This document shows, piece after piece, positions 23,357 to 32,343 of a DNA stretch of 64,000 nucleotides. A program made the position numbers and the translations under genes. How positions within the stretch are numbered: position 1 is the first letter of the stretch; the number at the start of each line of letters is the position of its first letter. The stretch comes from Streptomyces albiflavescens (GTDB lineage Bacteria; Actinomycetota; Actinomycetes; Streptomycetales; Streptomycetaceae). The stretch is taken from positions 62,001 to 126,000 of the forward strand of contig NZ_BMMM01000006.1 of NCBI RefSeq assembly GCF_014645835.1, in the 5' to 3' direction. The notes beneath the pieces were generated by a model. It did no database searches. It was given only the letters and a program-made list of their open reading frames with translations, and was not told the origin of the DNA.

Positions 23357-25252
23357 ATGGGCATTCTCACTCTCCTGCGGAACGCGTTCGGCCGCTCACG
23401 CAAGGGTCGTGACGCCGACGCGGAGACCTCGCGAGAGGCTTCGGCTCCGACCGTTCCGGCCCCGGCCGCCGAGCCGGTTCCCTCCTCCGAGGAGGCCGCA
23501 CGGGTTCCCGTACAGGAGTCCGCCGCCGAGCCGAAGATTCCGTCTCCCTCACCCGAGCCGGAGCTGACACCGGAGGCCAAGCCGTCCGTGGTGGACGAGC
23601 TGGTGTCGGCGGCATTCGACAACGTAACGGTCCCGAAGCCGACGCCGGCACCTGCGGCGGAGACGGTGGAGGAGCCCGCGGAGCCCACGGCGGCTGAGGT
23701 GACGCCGGAGCCTGCGGCTGAGGTGGAGCCGGAGCCCGCCGCCGAGCCGAAGCCCGTGGTCGAGGCCGAGCCGGAGCCTGCGGCCGAGGCTGAGCCCCTG
23801 GTCGAGGCCGAGCTGGAGCCTGCGGCCGAGGCTGAGCCGGAGCCTGCGGCCGAGCCGGAGCCTGCGGCCGAGGCTGAGGTCGAGCCCGAGATCGAGGCCG
23901 AGCCGGAGCCCGCCGCCGAGGCTGAGCCAGCCGCCGAGGCTGAGGTCGAGGCCGAGCCCGAGATCGAGGTCGCCCCCGAGCCCGTAGCCGAAGAGGTCCC
24001 GGCAGCAGAGCCGGAGCCCGCGGCCGAGGCAGCGGCGGCAGAGCCGGAGCCCGAGCCTGTCATCACCGAGGAGCCCGCTTCCCTCGCCGTACAGGCGGAC
24101 GAGCCCGCATCGGCACAGGCGGACGAACCCCCGGCCGCACAGATGGACGAGCCGACCGCCGCGGAGGCAGACGAGTCGACCGTTGCGGAGGCAGACGAGC
24201 CGGCCGCCGCACAGGCGGACGAGGTGTCCGCACAGACGGACGAGGTGGCCGCACAGGCGGACGAGGTGGCCGCGGAGGCGGACGAACCCCTGGCCGCACA
24301 GGCGGACGAGTCGACGGCCGCCGACGGCGGTCAGGCCCCACAGGGACCACCCGCAGCCGACAGCGAGAGCAGCACGGGTGGTGCGGGCGGGAACGACACG
24401 GCCGAAGGCGAAGCCGAGGCCGAGCCCGAACCGACAGCCGAGGAGACCACAGAGCCGGCCCCGGAACCGGTAGCCGCCGAAGGCGAAGCCGAGCCGGAGG
24501 CGGAGGCCGAGCCGGAAGCCGAGGCGGAGGCCGAGCCGGAAGCCGAGGCGGAGGCCGAGCCGGAAGCCGAGGCGGAGGCCGAGCCGGAGCCCGCCACCCC
24601 CCTCACCCACGTCAAGACCCACGCCCCGGCCCTGGTCACCGCATACAACGAGGCGGGAACCGCGCTGAAGAAGCGGGACCTCACCGGCACCCGCGCCCAC
24701 CTCTACCTCGTCCTCGACCGCTCCGCGAGTATGCGCCCGTACTACAAGGACGGCTCCGCCCAGGCCCTCGGCGAACAGGCCCTCGCCCTCGCCGCGCACC
24801 TCGACCCGGAGTCCACCGCCCACGTCGTCTTCTTCTCCACGGAGCTGGACGGCACCGGCGAGCTCACCCTCACCGAGTACGAGAACAAGATCGACGACCT
24901 GCACGCAGGGCTCGGCCGCATGGGCCGTACCAGCTACCACGCCGCCGTACAGGAAGTGCTCACCCACCACGAGAAGCACCACCCGGACGCGGAGCGGGCC
25001 CTCGTGATCTTCCAGACGGACGGCGCCCCCGACGCCAAGACCCCCGCCACCCAGTCCCTCACGGACGCGGCGAAGGACCACCCCACCGTCTTCTTCTCCT
25101 TCATCGCCTTCGGCGAGCACGACAACAAGGCCTTCGACTACCTCCGCAAGCTGAAGACCGACAACACGGCCTTCTTCCACGCAGGCCCGACCCCGCGCGA
25201 ACTGACGGACGCGGAGATCTACGACGGCGTACTGGAGAACTGGCGCCCGTAG
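23357..25252 (+). CDS. acidic repeat protein with C-terminal VWA domain (TerF-like)
   Basis: 631 aa. Residues 1-20 are basic. About 65-420 are a low-complexity acidic region built of E-P-E/A-P-A-A units, then ADEPxAAQ-type units, then EAEPEAEA units. Residues about 425-631 form a von Willebrand A domain with a complete [19 protein letters not shown] (DxSxS), GRTSYHAAV (Thr) and [10 protein letters not shown] (Asp). The domain most resembles the VWA partner of tellurium-resistance (Ter) systems. There is no signal peptide, so it is cytoplasmic. GAAGGG precedes ATG 23357 by 8 bases. The acidic region may bind calcium or act as a spacer; that is inference. A 25274-25317 hairpin ends the unit. 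Confidence 0.85.
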   Translation: MGILTLLRNAFGRSRKGRDADAETSREASAPTVPAPAAEPVPSSEEAARVPVQESAAEPKIPSPSPEPELTPEAKPSVVDELVSAAFDNVTVPKPTPAPAAETVEEPAEPTAAEVTPEPAAEVEPEPAAEPKPVVEAEPEPAAEAEPLVEAELEPAAEAEPEPAAEPEPAAEAEVEPEIEAEPEPAAEAEPAAEAEVEAEPEIEVAPEPVAEEVPAAEPEPAAEAAAAEPEPEPVITEEPASLAVQADEPASAQADEPPAAQMDEPTAAEADESTVAEADEPAAAQADEVSAQTDEVAAQADEVAAEADEPLAAQADESTAADGGQAPQGPPAADSESSTGGAGGNDTAEGEAEAEPEPTAEETTEPAPEPVAAEGEAEPEAEAEPEAEAEAEPEAEAEAEPEAEAEAEPEPATPLTHVKTHAPALVTAYNEAGTALKKRDLTGTRAHLYLVLDRSASMRPYYKDGSAQALGEQALALAAHLDPESTAHVVFFSTELDGTGELTLTEYENKIDDLHAGLGRMGRTSYHAAVQEVLTHHEKHHPDAERALVIFQTDGAPDAKTPATQSLTDAAKDHPTVFFSFIAFGEHDNKAFDYLRKLKTDNTAFFHAGPTPRELTDAEIYDGVLENWRP

Positions 25253-25273
25253 CCGCCCCACCCACGACGAACC

Positions 25274-25317
25274 GGGCCGCCCGCTTCCCACCTCTTAAAA
25301 CGGGAAGCGGGCGGCCC
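25274..25317. terminator. terminator after the VWA gene
   Basis: 16-bp perfect arms GGGCCGCCCGCTTCCC and its complement flank a 12-base loop containing TTAAAA. Confidence 0.85.
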
Positions 25318-25415
25318 ACCCATGTCGGCTACGATTTCAAGGTTCGTAAGACGACCGACGACACGACCTGAACCGACGATCGTCACCCCACGTAGCGACT
25401 TGGGAGCAGCCCGCG

Positions 25416-27131
25416 ATGGCTCGACACCTCATCACCAGCGCCCTTCCGTACATCAACGGGATCAAGCACCTGGGCAACATGGTGGGGTCCATGCTCCCGG
25501 CGGACGTGTACTCCCGGTACCTCCGCCAGCGCGGCCACGACGTTCTCTACATCTGCGCGACGGACGAGCACGGCACCCCGGCCGAGCTGGCGGCCAAGGA
25601 GCAGGGCCTGCCGGTCGACGAGTTCTGCGCGCAGGCGCACGACGCGCAGAAGGCCGTGTACGACGGCTTCGAGCTGGCCTTCGACTACTTCGGCCGCAGC
25701 TCCAGCCCGGAGAACCGCGAGATCACCCAGCACTTCGCGCGCCGCCTGAACGAGAACGGCTTCATCGAGGAGCGCTCGATCCGCCAGGTGTACTCGCCGG
25801 CGGACGGCCGCTTCCTCCCGGACCGTTATGTGGAGGGCACCTGCCCGCACTGCGGCTACGACAAGGCCCGCGGTGACCAGTGCGAGAACTGCACCCGAGT
25901 CCTGGACCCGACGGACCTGATCAACCCGCGCTCGGCGATCTCCGGCTCGACGGACCTGGAGGTCCGCGAGACCAAGCACCTCTTCCTCCTCCAGTCGAAG
26001 CTCCAGAGCGAGGTCTCGGAGTGGGTGGCGCGCCACGAGCACGAGTGGCCGCAGCTCGCCTCCTCCATCGCCCGCAAGTGGCTGACCGAGGGCCTGCACG
26101 ACCGTGCGATCACCCGTGACCTGGACTGGGGCGTCCCGGTCCCGGCCGACACCTGGCCGGAGCTCGCCGCCGAGGGCAAGGTCTTCTACGTCTGGTTCGA
26201 CGCCCCGATCGAGTACATCGGTGCGACGAAGGAGTGGGCGGACCAGGACCCGGAGAACCGCGACTGGAAGTCGTGGTGGTACGAGGCGGACGACACGGTC
26301 CGCTACACGGAGTTCATGGCGAAGGACAACGTGCCCTTCCACACCGTCATGTTCCCGGCCACGGAACTCGGCGTGCGCGAGCCCTGGAAGAAGGTCGACT
26401 ACGTCAAGGCCTTCAACTGGCTGACGTACTACGGCGGCAAGTTCTCCACGTCGCAGAAGCGCGGTGTCTTCACCGACCACGCGCTGGAGATCCTCCCCGC
26501 CGACTACTGGCGCTACTTCCTGATCGCCAACGCCCCCGAGTCGGACGACTCGTCCTTCACCTGGGAGCACTTCACGGCCACGGTCAACAAGGACCTGGCC
26601 GACACCCTCGGCAACTTCGTCAACCGCGTCCTGTCCTTCTCCAAGAAGCGCTTCGGCGAGGAGGTCCCGGCGGGCGCGGAGGCGGGCGAGCCGGAGGCGA
26701 AGCTCGGCGAGGAGATCGCGACCCTCCTGGCCGAGTACGAGACCCAGATGGAGGCTCTCCAGTTCCGCAAGGCGGCGGCGGCCCTGCGCGCCCTGTGGTC
26801 GGCGGGCAACTCCTACCTGGAGGAGAAGGCCCCCTGGCTGGAGATCAAGACCAACCCCGAGGGCGCGGCCCTGACCCTGCGCACGGCGATGAACCTGATC
26901 CACCTCTACGCGGTGGTCTCGGAACCCTTCATCCCCGCGTCCTCCCGCGCGATGCGCTCGGCCTTCGCCCTCACGGACGACACGGCCATCTGGGTCACGA
27001 CCGACGAGGCCAGGTCCCTGAACTCGGTCCCGGCCGGCACCCCCTTCACGGTCCCCCCGGTCCTCTTCGCCAAGATCACGGACGAGGACCTGGAGGCGTA
27101 CAAGGAGCGCTTCGGCGGCGCACCGGAGTAG
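25416..27131 (+). CDS. metG: methionine-tRNA ligase
   Basis: 571-aa class I aminoacyl-tRNA synthetase charging tRNA-Met. The HIGH motif appears as GIKHLGN (residues 16-21 region) and the KMSKS loop as [11 protein letters not shown]. The connective peptide carries one zinc knuckle, CPHCG...CENC. The DEHGTPAEL and [10 protein letters not shown] blocks are typical. The C-terminal anticodon-binding helices are present, and no tRNA-binding EMAP domain follows. GGGAG sits 8-10 bases before ATG 25416. It is flanked by terminators on both sides, so it is monocistronic. Confidence 0.97.
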   Translation: MARHLITSALPYINGIKHLGNMVGSMLPADVYSRYLRQRGHDVLYICATDEHGTPAELAAKEQGLPVDEFCAQAHDAQKAVYDGFELAFDYFGRSSSPENREITQHFARRLNENGFIEERSIRQVYSPADGRFLPDRYVEGTCPHCGYDKARGDQCENCTRVLDPTDLINPRSAISGSTDLEVRETKHLFLLQSKLQSEVSEWVARHEHEWPQLASSIARKWLTEGLHDRAITRDLDWGVPVPADTWPELAAEGKVFYVWFDAPIEYIGATKEWADQDPENRDWKSWWYEADDTVRYTEFMAKDNVPFHTVMFPATELGVREPWKKVDYVKAFNWLTYYGGKFSTSQKRGVFTDHALEILPADYWRYFLIANAPESDDSSFTWEHFTATVNKDLADTLGNFVNRVLSFSKKRFGEEVPAGAEAGEPEAKLGEEIATLLAEYETQMEALQFRKAAAALRALWSAGNSYLEEKAPWLEIKTNPEGAALTLRTAMNLIHLYAVVSEPFIPASSRAMRSAFALTDDTAIWVTTDEARSLNSVPAGTPFTVPPVLFAKITDEDLEAYKERFGGAPE

Positions 27132-27146
27132 CGGCAGCCACGCGAC

Positions 27147-27181
27147 CGAGGGCCCGGGAACGAACAGTTCCCGGGCCCTCG
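27147..27181. terminator. metG terminator
   Basis: Perfect 15-bp arms CGAGGGCCCGGGAAC and complement around GAACA, 16 bp after the metG stop. Confidence 0.9.
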
Positions 27182-27340
27182 GCGTCAGAGCCTCGGAACG
27201 CGACAGCGGCACCAAGCGGAACCCCCTGCTCCTCTGTGCACGCCCTCTCCCGCACTGTATACATTGCGAAGATCATGTGAAGCCATTGGCTTACTGGGAC
27301 TTGAGTGGACATGCGAGTCCACTGAGTGGGGGGTTCATCC

Positions 27341-27706
27341 ATGGCACTGTTCGGAAACGCGAGCACCATCGACCCGGCCGCGGCACAGCAGGACTTCGGG
27401 CGCCTGCTGGGTCAGAACGAGCAGGTGCACGCCGCGTATCTGCTGATACGCGACAGCATCCTGTTCACCGACCGCCGCCTCATCCTCGTCGACAAGCAGG
27501 GCATCACCGGCAAGAAGGTGGAGTACCACTCCATCCCGTACCGCAGCATCACCCACTTCTCGGTGGAGACCGCCGGCACCTTCGACCTCGACGCCGAGCT
27601 CAAGATCTGGATCTCCGGCACCGCGGCCCCCGTCGAGAAGACCTTCACCAAGGGCGTCGACATCTACGAAGTCCAGGCGATCCTCACGCAGTACGTGGCG
27701 AAGTAG
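27341..27706 (+). CDS. bacterial PH-domain protein (bPH_1 type), complete copy
   Basis: 121 aa, almost entirely one bacterial pleckstrin-homology-like domain: FGRLLGQNEQVHAAYLLIRD, SILFTDRRLILVDKQGITGK, and KIWISGTAAPVEKTFTKGVD. Members are soluble cytoplasmic beta-barrels of uncertain function. Start ATG 27341 follows a G-rich stretch (GGGGGG) at about 8 bases. Upstream are a TGTATACA palindrome (27255-27262) and a small AGTGGAC/GTCCACT hairpin. The last 286 bp recur at 39718-40003 with a single base change, marking one end of a 12.3-kb repeat-flanked segment. Confidence 0.85.
   Translation: MALFGNASTIDPAAAQQDFGRLLGQNEQVHAAYLLIRDSILFTDRRLILVDKQGITGKKVEYHSIPYRSITHFSVETAGTFDLDAELKIWISGTAAPVEKTFTKGVDIYEVQAILTQYVAK
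27421..27706 (+). repeat. 286-bp direct repeat, left copy
   Basis: Identical to 39718-40003 except A27675 versus C39972 (Gln to Pro). Homology continues weakly for about 40 bp upstream and ends at the stop codon. Both copies have the same orientation. Confidence 0.95.
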
Positions 27707-27809
27707 CGCCGCGCGCCCGCAAGCCCTCCCCGCAGGGCCCCCGACAGACCTTGTTAGCATCCGCTCACTTGTGCGAGGGCGGGGGCCCTCGCGGGGAGGG
27801 ACATTTCAC

Positions 27810-30800
27810 GTGGGCAGACACGCCCTGAGACGGGGCGGTCCGACCGCCCTCGTCTCCGCACTCACGGTCGCCGTAGTGGCCGGAACCATCACCCTGTTCT
27901 CCGGCACGCCGGACGGCGGCGGCGCCGCGCAGGCAGCCACCACGGCCGCCTCCACCACCGGGACGACGGAGATCGTCCTGGACGATCCGCGGCTCGACAC
28001 CCCGCGCAGCGACCGGCTGCTCGCCGCCGGCGAGACAGGATTCCTGCACCGCCAGGCCAACGTCGCCGGACTCCTGTGGACGGACTACGACGACGGCAGC
28101 ACCGTCACCATCGAGGGCCCGTCCGGGGTGTACAAGCCGACCACCACCACCTGCTACGACATCAGCATGCGCTGCGCCTCGGGCATGTACGGACAGGCCG
28201 TCGACACCGTGGCGCTGCCGCACGCCACCTACGGCGACCCGGTGTCGCTGTGGACGCCGGACGGCGGCGCGTTGCGGACCGTCGACCTGAGGCAGTCGGC
28301 CGACTACGTGGGCACGTACGGCAACACGCTCGTCACGGTCGAGTGGAACGGCGTCGTCGACGCCGAACAGCTGGACGGCTACTGGCTGCACCTCGTCGAC
28401 CTCGTCGACGGCGAACAGCGCGACCGCGTGGTGACCGGCTACCCGACCGACGGGTCCTGGAACGTGAGCACCCCGCGCACCGGCGACGAGAACGGCTTCC
28501 TGCTGGCGTACGCCGTCCACGACGCGAACACCGGCGTCGACACGTACACCGTCAGCTACATCGACTTCGCCACCGCGCAGTTCACCCCGGTCTTCACCGG
28601 CCTGGAGAGCGAGCCGGAACTCGTCCTCACCGACGACCGCGTCGGCTGGTACACGGCCGCCGGCGGGCTGCACCTCAAGTCCCGCGCCGACCTCACCGCC
28701 GAGGAGACTGTCCCGGTGGCCGCCGGGGCCACCACAGGCGGCTACCCCACCCTCGTCGGCGACTGGCTGGTGCTCACCACGTCCAGCGGCGTCACCTCCG
28801 TCTCCCTCAGTGACAGCTCCACCCGCACGCTGCTGACGAAGGCGTACGGCACCCCGCTGGCCACCCCCGACGGCGACGCCCTCGTGACGGGCGGCACGAG
28901 CACGAGCGACTGGTGGATCCAGCGGGTCACCCCGGGCGCGGACGGCGCCCCGCAGCTGGAGAAGCTGTTCAAGGTCGCCCCGTACGAGAACACCAAGACC
29001 GGGCTCGCCCTCAGCCGGGGCAGCCTGCGTGTCGCGGAGGACAACCCGTCCAGCGCCTCCGACACCACCTCGTGGCGCACCATCGACAACGTCGGCGGCC
29101 AGTTGACCGCGACCCCCGCCACGGAGAACGGCTCGATCAGCGCCAAGTGTCCCTACACCGGCACCACCTGCTCGGCGATGTGGGGCAACCTCGGCAACGG
29201 GCCCAGGGACGTCTACCTCGACACGTACTACGACGGCGACGAGGGCGGCAGCGGCCTGTCGAACGCGGACCGGCTGGTCGCGATCGGCGCCAACCCCCTG
29301 GAGTTCCACACCGAGAAGGGCGCGATCGTCGATGTCTCCGACAACTACGCCGTCTACAACTCCGGCGGCTCGACCCCGATGCAGTACGTCGGCGAGTTCG
29401 GGCAGGGCCAGAGGCTGAAGCGCTCCATCCGCGCCGCGGCCCTCAACGGCCCCACCCTCTGGAGCGCCAACACCACCGCCGGTCAGCTCATCTCGTACAG
29501 CCTCATCACCGACAAGACCCTCGCCACGGTGACGGTCCCGGGCCTCGCCTGTGTGCCGAGCGAACTCCAAGCGGCGGGCCGCTGGATCTACTGGGCGTGC
29601 GGCACGGATTCGGCGGGCGTGTACGACTCCAAGGCCGGTACGTCCCGCTCGGTCACCCCCGGTGACGTGCTCCTCGGCGACGGCTTCACCGTCCGCCACG
29701 ACCACGCCACCGACCAGCTGGTCCTGACCGAGGCGGCCACCGGTACCACCCGCGTCCTTGCCTCCGGGGTCCCCGACACCGGCATGGCCGCCGACCGGCG
29801 ATACCGCTGGACCGTGGACGAGTACACGGGTCTGGTCGCCTGGGTCGGCGCGTACGAGCAGACGCACGTCGCCACCACCGGCATCGCCCCGTCCGCCGTG
29901 ACGTCCTTCGAGACGCAGGTCCCCAGCTACGTCGACCCGAACACGCCCTTCGTGGGCTCCTGGCTGCTGTCCCGCCCGGTCACCTCCTGGTCCGTGACCT
30001 TCACCTCGGTCCAGAGCGGTGCGAACGGCAAGGCCACCTTCACGGTCACCGGCGGCGCGTCCGCGGCGCGGGTGAGTACCAACTGGTACGGCAAGACCGC
30101 GAGCGGGAGTTACTTCCCCACCGGCCACTTCACCTGGACCCTCAAGGCGACAGGCCGCGGCACCTCCACCGCCACCACGGTGGCCAGCGGCGACGGCTTC
30201 CTCTCTCGGGGCGTCGCCGTACGCCACGACTTCACCAGCCCCGACGGCCCGGACGGCCGCGGCGACCTGCTGACCCTGAACTCCTCCGGCGGCCTCACCT
30301 TCCACAGCGGCACCGGCACCGGCAAGTTCAACTCTAAGTACACCGGCACCGGCTGGGCCACCACCATCACGGCGATCCCCTTCGGCGACCTGAACGGCGA
30401 CCGCTGCAACGACGTCCTGGTGCGGTACAGCAGCGGGGCGCTGCGCCTGTACAAGCCGGGCTGCGGCAAGGCGGTCACGCCGTCGACGTCGTACACGACC
30501 CTCGCCACCAGCGGCTGGACCCAGTACAACGCGCTCACCTCGCCCGGTGACGTGAGCGGCGACGGCCGCCCGGATCTCATCGCGCGCAACGCGTCGACCG
30601 GGACCGTCTACCTCTACAAAGGCACGAGCGACGGCAAGCTCGCCGCCCGCGTGAAGCTCTACGACAGCTGGAAGGGCTACAAGAAGATCGTCGGCGTCGG
30701 CGACATCACCGGCGACGGCAAGGCCGACCTGCTCGCCCAGGACACCGCGAACACCCTCTACCGCTACGACGGCAAGGGCGACGGTACCTTCGCGGCCCGC

Positions 30801-30998
30801 GCGAAGGTGTTCACCGACTGGGGTGGCTCCTACAACGCCGTCGTCGGCGTCGGCGACATCACCGACGACGGCAAGGCCGACCTGGTCTCCCGCGACACCA
30901 GCGGCAACCTGTACCGCAACAGCGGAGACGGCAGGGGGTCGTTCGGTTCGCGTACGGCGATCGCGACCGGGTGGGGCGGATACAGGTCCCTCTCCTGA
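27810..30998 (+). CDS. large secreted protein with C-terminal FG-GAP/VCBS repeats
   Basis: 1062 aa. GTG 27810 follows GGGGAGGG. A signal peptide is clear (RRGG, then ALVSALTVAVVAGTITLF). The first 750 residues look like WD/beta-propeller blades without a recognised family and hold a few Cys pairs (TCYDISMRC, CPYTGTTC). The last 260 residues hold four calcium-binding FG-GAP loops: DLNGDRCND, DVSGDGRPD, DITGDGKAD and DITDDGKAD. Such proteins are extracellular, often carbohydrate- or surface-binding. No catalytic motif is seen. It lies inside the direct-repeat-flanked segment and ends at a strong terminator. Confidence 0.85.
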   Translation: MGRHALRRGGPTALVSALTVAVVAGTITLFSGTPDGGGAAQAATTAASTTGTTEIVLDDPRLDTPRSDRLLAAGETGFLHRQANVAGLLWTDYDDGSTVTIEGPSGVYKPTTTTCYDISMRCASGMYGQAVDTVALPHATYGDPVSLWTPDGGALRTVDLRQSADYVGTYGNTLVTVEWNGVVDAEQLDGYWLHLVDLVDGEQRDRVVTGYPTDGSWNVSTPRTGDENGFLLAYAVHDANTGVDTYTVSYIDFATAQFTPVFTGLESEPELVLTDDRVGWYTAAGGLHLKSRADLTAEETVPVAAGATTGGYPTLVGDWLVLTTSSGVTSVSLSDSSTRTLLTKAYGTPLATPDGDALVTGGTSTSDWWIQRVTPGADGAPQLEKLFKVAPYENTKTGLALSRGSLRVAEDNPSSASDTTSWRTIDNVGGQLTATPATENGSISAKCPYTGTTCSAMWGNLGNGPRDVYLDTYYDGDEGGSGLSNADRLVAIGANPLEFHTEKGAIVDVSDNYAVYNSGGSTPMQYVGEFGQGQRLKRSIRAAALNGPTLWSANTTAGQLISYSLITDKTLATVTVPGLACVPSELQAAGRWIYWACGTDSAGVYDSKAGTSRSVTPGDVLLGDGFTVRHDHATDQLVLTEAATGTTRVLASGVPDTGMAADRRYRWTVDEYTGLVAWVGAYEQTHVATTGIAPSAVTSFETQVPSYVDPNTPFVGSWLLSRPVTSWSVTFTSVQSGANGKATFTVTGGASAARVSTNWYGKTASGSYFPTGHFTWTLKATGRGTSTATTVASGDGFLSRGVAVRHDFTSPDGPDGRGDLLTLNSSGGLTFHSGTGTGKFNSKYTGTGWATTITAIPFGDLNGDRCNDVLVRYSSGALRLYKPGCGKAVTPSTSYTTLATSGWTQYNALTSPGDVSGDGRPDLIARNASTGTVYLYKGTSDGKLAARVKLYDSWKGYKKIVGVGDITGDGKADLLAQDTANTLYRYDGKGDGTFAARAKVFTDWGGSYNAVVGVGDITDDGKADLVSRDTSGNLYRNSGDGRGSFGSRTAIATGWGGYRSLS

Positions 30999-31015
30999 GG
31001 CACCTCACCTGCCGC

Positions 31016-31048
31016 AGGGCGCCCGGGACTTCACGTCCCGGGCGCCCT
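31016..31048. terminator. terminator after the FG-GAP gene
   Basis: 14-bp perfect arms AGGGCGCCCGGGAC and complement around TTCAC. Confidence 0.88.
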
Positions 31049-31142
31049 CGTCGTCGTACGGACGACTGCTCCGCCGAAGCCGAAGCCGGCACGAACCATT
31101 TCCGGGCTGTCGCGGCAGCCGGTCCGGGGGTGGCCCCCGACG

Positions 31143-31170
31143 CTGACATGTCCTCACCCACCCGTATGGT
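31143..31170 (+). promoter_or_regulatory. promoter of gene 31178 (leaderless)
   Basis: -35 CTGACA, 16-bp spacer, -10 TATGGT at 31165-31170, then 7 bases to ATG 31178. Confidence 0.6.
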
Positions 31171-31177
31171 TTCCGCC

Positions 31178-31660
31178 ATGGCAGTCCCAGTCCCCGAGCT
31201 CATTCCGATCGCCTACGAGCCGAAGCACCGCACCGAGACCATCGGACGGTACGCGGACGGTCAGTTCCTGGCGTCGATCACGTATGCCTTCCCCGAAGGG
31301 TTCCGTCCCGACGACGGCTGGGAAGAGCACAAGCGCCTCTACGTGGTGCTCCATACCTTCGACTCCGCGGGCAGCTACCGCGATTCGGAGATCTGGTGCG
31401 CCGGCACCTGGGCCGAACAGCAGCGCGACCCGCACGGTGACGACTCGGTGCTCTCCCGCGCCCGGGTCCACCTGGCGAAGCTCCTGCGCAGCCTCCCGCG
31501 CCGCTCCTACACGGACATCGCGATCCACCCCTTCCAACTCACCGTCGACGGCGTGCTGTTCGGCCTGGTGACGGGAGAGGACGAGGGCGAGGCCTGGGCC
31601 GAGCTCTACCCGGACCGCCTCGGCTTCGGCGAGCCGTGGGACGGCACGTACGACACCTGA
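31178..31660 (+). CDS. hypothetical protein, 160 aa
   Basis: Soluble protein rich in aromatic and charged residues (GRYADGQFLASITYAF, LYVVLHTFDSAGSYRDSEIW, DGVLFGLVTGEDEGEAWAEL). No domain I can name; similar short proteins are common in streptomycetes. ATG 31178 is chosen because TATGGT lies 7 bases upstream; an in-frame ATG at 31149 is less likely. It is convergent with the small membrane protein at 31674. Confidence 0.75.
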   Translation: MAVPVPELIPIAYEPKHRTETIGRYADGQFLASITYAFPEGFRPDDGWEEHKRLYVVLHTFDSAGSYRDSEIWCAGTWAEQQRDPHGDDSVLSRARVHLAKLLRSLPRRSYTDIAIHPFQLTVDGVLFGLVTGEDEGEAWAELYPDRLGFGEPWDGTYDT

Positions 31661-31673
31661 CCGGGCCTGCGGC

Positions 31674-32051
31674 TCACCCGACGGGGCCTGATCGATCCTC
31701 GACCTGGGCCCCGTCCTCCACTCGGGCTCGACGGGCGCGGAATCGTTTGACACCGGCCCCTGCGAGCGCGAGCAGGACACCCGCCCCGAGCGAGCCGAGG
31801 AACTCCGGCAGGGCGTCCCGTACGAGTGAATGTCCGCTCGTCGCGCCCCGCGGAACCGCAGGCGCGGTCGCCGTGACCGTCGCCGTCGCCCTCGCCGGAG
31901 GAGGTGGCGTGGGAGCGGCTGCCGCCGGCCCGACGGGCAGGCATGCCACCAGAAGCGCACAAAGGACCAAACGGTACCGCAGTGGCGCCGCACAGCCACC
32001 GCTTCGGCCAGGAAGCACCCCACGCGCACACGTCTGCCTTAGCTTGAACAT
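31674..32051 (-). CDS. small exported membrane protein, 125 aa
   Basis: ATG 32051 is preceded by AAGGGG at 5 bases. The N-terminus is basic, then YRLVLCALLVACLPVGPAAAA forms a signal peptide. A Pro/Thr/Ala-rich stretch follows (about 47-70), and near the C-terminus LPEFLGSLGAGVLLALAGAG forms a membrane segment followed by KRFRARRAR. The LPxF-membrane-basic tail order resembles sortase substrates, but no clear LPxTG is present. The longer frame to 32876 overlaps nothing real and is not used. Function unknown. Confidence 0.65.
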   Translation of the reverse strand: MFKLRQTCARGVLPGRSGGCAAPLRYRLVLCALLVACLPVGPAAAAPTPPPPARATATVTATAPAVPRGATSGHSLVRDALPEFLGSLGAGVLLALAGAGVKRFRARRARVEDGAQVEDRSGPVG

Positions 32052-32198
32052 ATCGCCCCTTTGAATGAAGTGGGTGGGAGAGACCGGGCCGTCGCGGACC
32101 GGCGGGCAGCAGGAAGCACGGCCCGGTCTCGGCAGGACCGGCCGTCGCTGAGCAGCCGGTTCTTCCAGTCGACACCCTCGGGGGCGGGCACTGACGCC

Positions 32199-32311
32199 TC
32201 TGACGGGGCAGAACTTCCATCGATGCGCTCTGACGCACGCCCCCTCACACCGTCTGACGAACGGCTGACATATGGGATGCTCGGGCCCCATCGATCTGAC
32301 ACAGATCTGAC
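32199..32311. promoter_or_regulatory. cluster of five TCTGAC repeats
   Basis: Exact TCTGAC at 32199, 32229, 32253, 32295 and 32306, all on the plus strand. The last two form an 11-bp tandem repeat with GATCTGAC in each. They precede ATG 32344 and look like an operator array. The rest of 32052-32343 holds no gene. Confidence 0.5.
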
Positions 32312-32343
32312 ATCGCGTCCGACACAGCGGGGGTACCGCGACC

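Noticed and set aside
23549-25291. 580-aa open frame antisense to the acidic VWA gene
   Set aside because: It mirrors the repetitive Glu/Pro codons and gives Leu/Arg/Gly low complexity with no start signals; the plus-strand frame has a complete VWA domain.
27765-30305. 846-aa frame antisense to the FG-GAP gene
   Set aside because: Plus strand has a signal peptide and four FG-GAP motifs; the antisense frame is a shadow.
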